This document shows positions 1 to 4,947 of a stretch of 8,149 nt of DNA, one piece after another. A program made the position numbers and the translations under genes. The stretch's first letter is position 1, and the number at the start of each line of letters is the position of its first letter. The stretch is taken from NCBI GenBank assembly GCA_015655365.1, contig JAATFE010000121.1, positions 1 to 8,149 of the forward strand. The letters are read 5' to 3'. The notes under the pieces were generated by a model. It ran no database searches and was not told the DNA's origin. It worked only from the letters and a program-made list of their open reading frames with translations. Origin of the DNA: Terriglobales bacterium (GTDB lineage: Bacteria > Acidobacteriota > Terriglobia > Terriglobales > Acidobacteriaceae).

Positions 1-150
1 GTAGCCGCCCTTGAAGGCTCCGGGGCGCCAGTTGTAATAGCGGCTCACGTAAACGTTATCCCAATGCTTGGTGGGGCTGGCGGCATGGAGAGAGGCAGAA
101 ATGTCCGTGGCAAGGAACTGCTCCAGCACCTTGACCAAACCCGCCAGCAT
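1..150 (-). CDS. Unrecognised protein, 5' end only (runs off left edge)
   Basis: I do not recognise the family. On the minus strand an open frame with strongly G/C-ending codons, and aromatic-rich sequence such as WDNVYVSRYYNWRPGAFKGG, enters from the left edge and reads back to an ATG at 148-150. These features look like real coding sequence rather than a shadow. The opposite strand is also open across 1-237, but its translation shows nothing recognisable. The ATG at 150 has no clear Shine-Dalgarno. The same frame continues coding-like upstream (NASSQAFPNA) as far as a TAA at 181-183, beyond which six more codons lead to another ATG at 199-201 (MSAEIL). The gene may therefore start at 150, or be a nonsense-mutated gene that once started at 201. 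Only about 50 residues are visible, too few to assign a role. Confidence 0.42.
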   Translation of the reverse strand, partial: MLAGLVKVLEQFLATDISASLHAASPTKHWDNVYVSRYYNWRPGAFKGGY

Positions 151-239
151 TGCATTGGGGAAGGCCTGACTGGAAGCATTTTACAGAATTTCGGCCGACA
201 TGTGTTTCTCATTCGCTGCGGGAAGGGATTAAAGTAGGC

Positions 240-261
240 TTGTCGAGCAAGCCATCGACAA
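240..261. promoter_or_regulatory. Perfect inverted repeat TTGTCGA-N8-TCGACAA, possible operator
   Basis: TTGTCGA at 240-246 and its exact complement TCGACAA at 255-261 flank an 8-base spacer. The element sits in the leader of the universal stress gene, 6 bases upstream of a second perfect palindrome. The symmetry suggests a dimeric DNA-binding protein, but I cannot name one. It could also form an RNA hairpin if transcribed; no T-tract follows, so it does not look like a terminator. Confidence 0.4.
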
Positions 262-267
262 TCGCCG

Positions 268-283
268 AGTGATCCAGATCACT
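268..283. promoter_or_regulatory. CRP/FNR-type operator palindrome upstream of the stress gene
   Basis: AGTGATCCAGATCACT is a 16-base perfect palindrome (half-sites AGTGATC and GATCACT around CA). Its core GTGA-N6-TCAC matches the classical CRP-family recognition symmetry, and it also resembles the TTGAT-N4-ATCAA sites of FNR/Anr-type proteins with GTGAT in place of TTGAT. Its centre is about 77 bases before the start codon at 353. Universal stress genes are often controlled by CRP/FNR-family regulators; which member acts here is not visible. The site overlaps a possible GTG start at 269, which argues for the downstream ATG start. Confidence 0.55.
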
Positions 284-341
284 TCAGCCGGTGCGCGCTG
301 GCACATCTCGGGCTATTGTTCGGTGCGACTCTTTCGGGTAC

Positions 342-347
342 GAGGTG
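342..347 (+). promoter_or_regulatory. Ribosome binding site deciding the stress-protein start
   Basis: GAGGTG ends 5 bases before the ATG at 353 and fits the anti-Shine-Dalgarno well. It supports 353 over the more upstream in-frame GTG at 269 (which lies in the palindromic operator) and over the ATG at 368. Confidence 0.65.
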
Positions 348-352
348 AGACT

Positions 353-1300
353 ATGCCGGATAGTGGTATGAAGCGCTGGACCCATCCGGCCGTCATCCTC
401 GTCGCTACGGATTTGAGCGACCTGGACCGGCTGATGCCGTATGCCTTTCAGCAGGCGCACGAGACCGGAGCCCGGCTCATCCTGCTCCATGTGCTGGCCG
501 CGGGCACCGGAATGTCAATCGATACTGCGGGAATGCCGTTGTACGATCCGGCGGGGGCGTTGGAAGTTGCCGAAAAGGCAATGGCGCCGTGGTGCGAAAT
601 GGCCAGGCGGCAGAGCCTCGTCTGCGATGGGCTGGTCCGCGAGGGAGTTGCCTCCCAGCAGATAGCTGCCGCCGTCCGTCAGTTTCAGGCCGATCGGATT
701 CTTCTCGGGACCCGGAGCCGGAGCAAGCTAGGCAAGTTGCTCCTCGGTTCCGTTGCAGAACAAGTGCTGCGCTCGGTCAACCTCCCGGTCATCACCGTGG
801 GACCCGAGGCTCATCTCCCGGAAACAGATGTCAACCTGGAAAAGGTTGTGCTGTATGCCACTACATTGAGAGAGGCCTCTCGCCCGAGCGCGGCACTTGC
901 CTGCCAGATCGCCACCAGCCAGCGCGCCAAGCTGGTGCTGCTGCATGTGTTGCCACCCATCGACGAAATGGCGCGCAAGGGTCTGGCGACGGGCCAGGAC
1001 GCGATTGCCCTGCGCGAACTGCGGCTTGTGGCATCGCAGACCGGCACCGACTGCTGCTCTGCCGTCGAGGCCTATGTGGCCCACGGCAACCCAACCGTCG
1101 AAATTTTGGCCGGAGCCTCGGAACGCCGCGCCAGCCTGGTCGTGCTGGGCGCAACGCAGCGCTCGGCGCTGGAGAATCTGACCCGCGACCGGACTATCTA
1201 TAGGGTTCTGGCTCATGCACGCTGCCCGGTGCTGACCTTGAAGGAGCCGCAGATTCACCCTGTCGAGTCCCAGGACGAGGGCATGGCCATCCGTATATAG
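353..1300 (+). CDS. Tandem-domain universal stress protein (UspA family)
   Basis: A 315-residue cytoplasmic protein made of two fused UspA-type alpha/beta domains, about residues 12-150 and 160-296. Each starts with the usual first strand (VILVATDLSD at 14-23; KVVLYATTL near 164-172) and contains a LLHVL strand (44-48 and 195-199). The family ATP-binding pattern G-2x-G-9x-G(S/T) is nearly intact in domain 1 (G119, S122 replacing Gly, G132-S133, then VAEQVLR), but lost in domain 2 (G265, Q268, D278-R279). Domain 1 may therefore bind nucleotide and domain 2 probably does not. Two-domain members of about 300 residues are common. The ATG at 353 is chosen for its GAGGTG site; the frame is open back to a GTG at 269. 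Two palindromes upstream suggest control by a CRP/FNR-family protein, consistent with a role under oxygen or energy stress. The exact physiological role cannot be read from sequence. Confidence 0.93.
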   Translation: MPDSGMKRWTHPAVILVATDLSDLDRLMPYAFQQAHETGARLILLHVLAAGTGMSIDTAGMPLYDPAGALEVAEKAMAPWCEMARRQSLVCDGLVREGVASQQIAAAVRQFQADRILLGTRSRSKLGKLLLGSVAEQVLRSVNLPVITVGPEAHLPETDVNLEKVVLYATTLREASRPSAALACQIATSQRAKLVLLHVLPPIDEMARKGLATGQDAIALRELRLVASQTGTDCCSAVEAYVAHGNPTVEILAGASERRASLVVLGATQRSALENLTRDRTIYRVLAHARCPVLTLKEPQIHPVESQDEGMAIRI

Positions 1301-1539
1301 AAATGAAATAGGCTGGTTAAATGCTTGTCAATAAATAATTTGATGGGAGAAGAGGCTCGGCAGAGTGCGGAAAGCGGAAAATGCCCTTTTGTGACGGACA
1401 ACAGGCTTTCTCTCTGCTTGGAAAGGGCTGAGGAAGCATCGATTCTCTGAAATTGAAGGCCGATCACCTGGGATTTGCTTTTTTCTCCCGAACCGGGCTA
1501 TCTTTGCGGCATTGCAGCTTGCAGGCATGGGAGGTTCCC
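1301..1539. other. Intergenic leader between stress gene and the 434-residue unknown
   Basis: This 239-base gap begins with an A/T-rich stretch (about 1300-1345) that stands out against the GC-rich surroundings and could hold a promoter. A weak sigma70-like pair, TTGCTT at 1475-1480 and TATCTT at 1499-1504 (18-base spacing), lies just before the next gene. No convincing intrinsic terminator for the stress gene is visible. The frame of the downstream gene is open back to a TTG at 1453, but the extension lacks the basic/hydrophobic pattern expected at an N-terminus. Confidence 0.3.
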
Positions 1540-1542
1540 ATG
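1526..1542 (+). promoter_or_regulatory. Perfect inverted repeat enclosing Shine-Dalgarno and start codon
   Basis: CATGGGA (1526-1532), loop GGT (1533-1535), TCCCATG (1536-1542). The right arm ends in the ATG start at 1540-1542, and the left arm plus loop contain the GGGAGG Shine-Dalgarno (1529-1534). If the 7-bp stem forms in the mRNA, both the ribosome site and the start codon are base-paired, which would lower translation or make it conditional. The three-base loop is small, so stability needs a folding calculation. Confidence 0.45.
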
Positions 1543-2844
1543 ATCCGGCCATTCCAATCTTCGGGACTACGGTCACCCCGCCGAGCGTCCCGGAAAATTC
1601 GCCGCAACGTCCTGTGCATCGCGGGGCTTTTCGCCACGGCCGTCTTGCTGACGCCGTGGGCTTTCCCAGGCCAAGTCATCACCGTCGACACACACACCGG
1701 CACCGTCACCAACGGCGCCACGCAAACCAGCACGGTCGACCGCCGCTATCAGCAGATCGAGCCGACCCACGTTCCGCTCACCAAGTCCGAGCTCGACGCC
1801 AAGACCCGGTTGGAGTTGGTGCGCATCTTGCAGGCCGAACAGGGCTTCGCCATGCGTCCTTTCCCTCGCGGGCACAAGGGGCTCACACTGGCGGCCAACG
1901 GCAAGCTGGAGCCGTACGGGGAAGGTTACCTGAGCATGGTGACCAAGGAGGGCCTGTCGGCCAAGCCCGGCGACCGAGTCGTGCTCACCGACGTAAAGTT
2001 CGAACACACCCGAATCGTCTTCGACCTGAATGGCGGACCGGACGCCAAACACCGCTTTATGCGCCACGTCGAAATCGGGGCAGGGCCGAACATGACTCCT
2101 GTTGCGCAACAGGGAGATGGCCAGGAGCCGGTGGGCGCACGCCTCACCCTCAGCTTCAAGGAGCATATCCCCGAGTTGACCGGCGCGGAAGTAAAGGCGC
2201 TGTTGGCTCCGATGATCTCTTTCGATGTCAAGACGCCGATCCAGGCCTTCACCGACACGCTTCCGCCCAGGCTCAAAGAGGCCATTCTCAACCATCATGT
2301 GCTAGTTGGGATGAGCATCGACATGGTGCTCTTTGCCAAGGGCCAACCGGAGAGTAAAACGCGCGAAGTCGAAGGGCAGATGCCTTTCGAGGAGTGGATC
2401 TATGGCAAGCCGCCCAAGGATGTGGAGTTTATCCGCATCAACGGCAATCGCGTCGTTCGGGTTGAGGTTGCCAAGGTGGGCGAAACCCCGGTGATCTTTT
2501 CCAAAGATGAAGTCGAAGGGATGATGCGGACCGACGGCACGCCGCTCGCCCCTCCCGATTCACACACCCGTACGGTTGCGGAAGGCGACGTGGAGCACAA
2601 CCCCGACACCCAGGCACCGGCCGCGCCTCCCAGCCTGCGCAATCCCGGCGAGAAGCTTCCCACCGACGACCAGCGAACCGGCGTGATGAGACCGGTGCGG
2701 ATGCCCAAGCCGAAGCCGGCAGCCCAGCCGGGCAACAACCCCGATGAAGAGCCAAACACGCCACCGCCACCCGATGTAAAGGCTGCGGCTGCGGCTGCGG
2801 ACAGTCCGCAGCCCAGCCCCGCCAAGCCACAGCCACCGAACTAG
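1540..2844 (+). CDS. Membrane-anchored or exported protein of unknown function with proline-rich tail
   Basis: I do not recognise a named family. The 434-residue protein has an arginine/lysine-rich N-terminus (RRASRKIRR, 14-22), then one hydrophobic segment (about 24-43). It is probably a signal anchor or signal peptide placing the rest outside the cytoplasm. Residues about 65-340 form a globular region with charged, beta-rich segments (for example GDRVVLTDVKFEHTRIVFDL) and no obvious catalytic motif. From about 350 to the end the chain is low-complexity, rich in Pro, Ala, Lys and Asp/Glu, with a PPPP run and a six-alanine run; this may be a flexible linker through the periplasm or cell wall. 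No lipobox or cell-wall sorting signal is seen. The ATG at 1540 is chosen for its GGGAGG site and because it puts the basic stretch and hydrophobic segment at the N-terminus. An in-frame TTG at 1453 would add 29 residues. Confidence 0.82.
   Translation: MIRPFQSSGLRSPRRASRKIRRNVLCIAGLFATAVLLTPWAFPGQVITVDTHTGTVTNGATQTSTVDRRYQQIEPTHVPLTKSELDAKTRLELVRILQAEQGFAMRPFPRGHKGLTLAANGKLEPYGEGYLSMVTKEGLSAKPGDRVVLTDVKFEHTRIVFDLNGGPDAKHRFMRHVEIGAGPNMTPVAQQGDGQEPVGARLTLSFKEHIPELTGAEVKALLAPMISFDVKTPIQAFTDTLPPRLKEAILNHHVLVGMSIDMVLFAKGQPESKTREVEGQMPFEEWIYGKPPKDVEFIRINGNRVVRVEVAKVGETPVIFSKDEVEGMMRTDGTPLAPPDSHTRTVAEGDVEHNPDTQAPAAPPSLRNPGEKLPTDDQRTGVMRPVRMPKPKPAAQPGNNPDEEPNTPPPPDVKAAAAAADSPQPSPAKPQPPN
2781..2800 (+). 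repeat. Short tandem repeat GGCTGC x 3.3
   Basis: Three full copies of GGCTGC plus GG encode the poly-alanine run near the C-terminus of the 434-residue protein. A hexamer repeat keeps the frame when it gains or loses copies, so length variation between strains would only alter the tail. Confidence 0.6.
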
Positions 2845-2991
2845 AGCAGCACTCACAGGCATCATGTAAACTGGAAAGAGCGAGTCTGGCTCCCTCCACC
2901 GAGGTGGGCTGAGTACCGCGACGTTGAAGCCGCGCACCATTTTCTGGCGCGTGTGTGCAGAGACACCCCACGAAGGAGAAACACCCGACCT

Positions 2992-3171
2992 ATGGCAAAG
3001 ATCGCAAAAACCGGTGACCGCAAGAAGGTAATGGACACGACGAAGTCGACCGACTGTCCCAAGTGCAGCAAGCCGACGCGCATCGTCAAGCGCGTGAAGG
3101 ACCGCGAGCGCGGCATTCCTGGCGGCGTCTACATCTCGTGCTCTGCCTGTGACTTCTACGAAAAGCTCTAA
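2992..3171 (+). CDS. Small zinc-ribbon protein (59 residues)
   Basis: The 59-residue basic protein has a lysine-rich N-terminus (MAKIAKTGDRKK) and two CxxC pairs, CPKC at 22-25 and CSAC at 50-53, separated by 24 residues. This is the layout of a four-cysteine zinc ribbon, and the segment between (TRIVKRVKDRERGIPGGVYI) recalls the C-terminal zinc ribbons of DNA topoisomerase I. Nucleic-acid binding is plausible but unproven. The ATG at 2992 is chosen because the conserved-looking part starts there. An AAGGAG site at 2973-2978 is 13 bases upstream, longer than usual; the alternative GTG at 2953 would add 13 unlikely residues. A strong terminator starts 19 bases after the stop, so the gene ends its transcript. 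The 147-base gap before it suggests its own promoter, which I cannot pinpoint. Confidence 0.82.
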   Translation: MAKIAKTGDRKKVMDTTKSTDCPKCSKPTRIVKRVKDRERGIPGGVYISCSACDFYEKL

Positions 3172-3190
3172 GCCCTGCTTGAAGCTCGGC

Positions 3191-3229
3191 GCACAAAAAA
3201 GTCCGGTTATAAGCCGGGCTTTTTTGTGC
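3191..3229. terminator. Strong bidirectional intrinsic terminator
   Basis: A 16-bp stem (3191-3206 with 3214-3229, one T-G wobble) closes a 7-base loop (TTATAAG). The upper stem is GC-rich (GTCCGG/CCGGGC) and the lower stem is an A6/T6 pair. The stem therefore supplies a U-tract in either direction: it terminates the zinc-ribbon transcript from the left and the pyrF transcript from the right. Confidence 0.9.
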
Positions 3230-3291
3230 CTTCTTTTCAGCGAAGATACCGAGCTCGATCCCCGGGAGTTCATTGCAGCACAAACAAGACC

Positions 3292-3318
3292 GATCTCTGA
3301 TCTCTGCCCCTGATCTCT
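3292..3318. repeat. Three GATCTCT copies next to the pyrF stop
   Basis: GATCTCT occurs at 3292-3298, 3299-3305 and 3312-3318: the first two are directly adjacent and the third is 6 bases further. It lies in the short convergent gap just beyond the pyrF stop codon (3325-3327). No function is evident; it may be simple slippage. Confidence 0.4.
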
Positions 3319-3324
3319 ATTTTC

Positions 3325-4101
3325 TTACCCCTCCAGCGCTCCAGCCATCTCCCGCAAAATCGCATCGGCGGCTTCAGCCGGATCGGTCGCCTGCGTAATC
3401 GGTCTGCCCACCACCAGGTAGCTGGCGCCCAGGCGCAGTGCCTGGGCTGGGGTCGCGACGCGCTTCTGGTCTCCAACGGTCGCCCCTGCGGGGCGAATTC
3501 CTGGGATTACCAGAACACCCGCGGGACCGGTAATTTTTCGCAGCGAAGCGACTTCCTGCGGAGAGCAGACGAAGCCGCGAATCCCGGCTTCCATCCCCAT
3601 CTGCGCCAGCAATTCGACCTGCTCGGCAGGCGAACGCTTCAGGCCCACGGCATCGACCTGGGCCGCGTCCATACTGGTGAGCACGGTCACGGCGAGCAGT
3701 TGCGGCGGATCGGCCAAACCCTCCAGCGCGGTGCGGGCGGCGGCCAGCATGGCCGGCCCACCCGATGCGTGGACAGTCATCATGCGCGCGCCCAGCGCCG
3801 CGGCGGAGCGCACCGCTCCAGCCACCGTGTTGGGAATGTCGTTGAATTTGAGATCGAGAAAAACGGAGTGGCCGCGCTTGAGCAGCGGTTCAAGCACTGC
3901 GGGGCCGGCAGCCACAAACAGCTCCAATCCCACCTTGAACCACTGGCAGGTATCCTCCAAACGATCCACCAGGGCGGCGGCAGAAGCCGCATCCGGGACG
4001 TCGAGGGCTATGATGAGACGTTTGCGGGCCTCTCCAAGCCGGTCCACCGTGGTGGCTCCGGCTGGGGCAAAGGGCGGATTCAGCCGCTCAGGGATGGGCA
4101 T
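3325..4101 (-). CDS. pyrF: Orotidine 5'-phosphate decarboxylase
   Basis: It catalyses the last step of de novo UMP synthesis, the decarboxylation of OMP to UMP in the cytoplasm. The 258-residue protein carries the family signatures in order: LIIALDVP (substrate Asp34), FKVG (Lys56), the catalytic DLKFNDIPNT block with Asp83, Lys85 and Asp88 (DxKxxDI), TVLTS at 139-143, and the phosphate-binding end with PGIRP (200-204), GDQKR (210-214) and VGRPI (231-235). Length suits the bacterial group; about 25 extra N-terminal residues precede the first strand. The ATG at 4101 has a modest AGGA about 10 bases upstream. The gene follows the 153-residue unknown by 46 bases on the same strand, likely one transcript, and ends against the bidirectional terminator at 3191-3229. 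Nothing looks broken. Confidence 0.96.
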   Translation of the reverse strand: MPIPERLNPPFAPAGATTVDRLGEARKRLIIALDVPDAASAAALVDRLEDTCQWFKVGLELFVAAGPAVLEPLLKRGHSVFLDLKFNDIPNTVAGAVRSAAALGARMMTVHASGGPAMLAAARTALEGLADPPQLLAVTVLTSMDAAQVDAVGLKRSPAEQVELLAQMGMEAGIRGFVCSPQEVASLRKITGPAGVLVIPGIRPAGATVGDQKRVATPAQALRLGASYLVVGRPITQATDPAEAADAILREMAGALEG

Positions 4102-4147
4102 GACTGAATCCTAAAGCAAAATGAGCCGCGATGCGATAACCCCCGTC

Positions 4148-4609
4148 TCAGGCTTGCGCCGCCAAACGGGCTTCGACCTCCGCCTGCTCTGCCCTGGGCA
4201 GAACGCCGACCTTAGCCTGATCCTGCGCCGGCAAGAAGCGGCAGAGATAATCCACGGGATCGTCAGCCGCCGCCATCTGGCGCAGGTGATACTTCCACAC
4301 ATCGGGCTTGATGGTGCGCCGGGTGAAGGGCTTGCGGGTGACTTGGACCACTTCCCCCTGGCCGTTGACCCTGGGATAGGTGACCGCGGGCACCATGAAA
4401 CTCATGTGTGCGCCCGAACGCCAGAAGCAGCGGGCAAAGTCGTGCGAAAAAAGCAGCGTGTAATGCCGCCCTTCGCCAGCCAGCAGGTTCAACGCCTGCT
4501 CGGCGCCGGGCCAGATCGGCTGAATATGAGACTGGTACCAGATGCGGAACTCGAATCCATTAAACTGAGCCTGGTTGAGGAGCAATCGCAGCAATTCTTT
4601 CCGATTCAT
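4148..4609 (-). CDS. Conserved-looking protein of unknown function upstream of pyrF
   Basis: I do not recognise the family. The 153-residue protein has no signal peptide or membrane segment, so it is probably cytoplasmic. It is rich in Trp, Phe and His in its first half (for example FRIWYQSHIQPIWPG, then LLFSHDFARCFWRSG), has a basic middle (TRKPFTRRTIKPDVWKYHLRQM), and ends in an Ala/Glu-rich helix (about 138-153). The start ATG at 4609 has AAGGA about 9 bases upstream. The opposite strand also carries a long open frame (4121-4675), but its translation has no recognisable features, while this frame has a proper start site and a well-mixed composition. It sits 46 bases before pyrF on the same strand, so co-transcription is likely. 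A role in nucleotide metabolism cannot be concluded from this alone. Confidence 0.75.
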   Translation of the reverse strand: MNRKELLRLLLNQAQFNGFEFRIWYQSHIQPIWPGAEQALNLLAGEGRHYTLLFSHDFARCFWRSGAHMSFMVPAVTYPRVNGQGEVVQVTRKPFTRRTIKPDVWKYHLRQMAAADDPVDYLCRFLPAQDQAKVGVLPRAEQAEVEARLAAQA

Positions 4610-4947
4610 TTCGCCAATCCTTCAGGGGGTAAACTCTGGGCTGGGCGGCAGATGAACGTGGCCGCGCGTTGGTGATGCCATGGGGTCGAGATTTTGTCGA
4701 GCGTCATCTACAGCACATTAGCGTCAAAGAGGCAGATTTTCCTTTTGCGTTGGGCCGGGGTGGAAGAGATTTGTTTCGTTTGCCAGGATGTCGCGCTCCC
4801 CAGCGCAACGCCACAATACCCACCGATTAGTAAGCGTAAAGCGCTCCGAAATTGGGTCACGATGAATCGGAATTGTTGGGGATCTGATTTACACAGCGAT
4901 CGGCAGGGCGACAAAATCCGTCGCGGCAGGAAGAGAAGAGGGAGATT
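4610..4947. promoter_or_regulatory. Divergent intergenic region with candidate regulatory repeats
   Basis: A 338-base region lies between the minus-strand unknown-pyrF pair and the plus-strand TPR gene, so promoters for both must lie here or nearby. Open frames inside it (4694-4951 plus, 4708-4914 minus) have no clear ribosome site and read as low-quality protein, so I do not call them genes. Visible structure: AGCGTCA directly repeated at 4700-4706 and 4720-4726 (20-base step); and GATTTTGTCG at 4690-4699 with its exact complement CGACAAAATC at 4909-4918. I cannot identify a convincing -35/-10 pair in either direction. Confidence 0.4.

Noticed and set aside
1..237. Plus-strand open frame from the left edge
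   Set aside because: Reads as unremarkable Gly/Arg/Leu mixture, while the opposite frame has a coding-like aromatic-rich sequence and G/C-ending codons.
269..352. Upstream GTG start for the stress protein adding 28 residues
   Set aside because: The GTG lies inside the CRP/FNR-type palindrome; the extension has no family similarity and the ATG at 353 has a good GAGGTG site.
3248..3272. Restriction-site-like run (GAGCTC followed by CCCGGG) resembling a cloning polylinker
   Set aside because: Only two hexamers in GC-rich DNA with different spacing from common vectors; the surrounding genes are continuous, so vector contamination is unlikely.
4121..4675. Long plus-strand open frame opposite the 153-residue unknown
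   Set aside because: Antisense shadow in GC-rich DNA; the minus-strand frame has a ribosome site, operon-like spacing to pyrF and a more protein-like composition.
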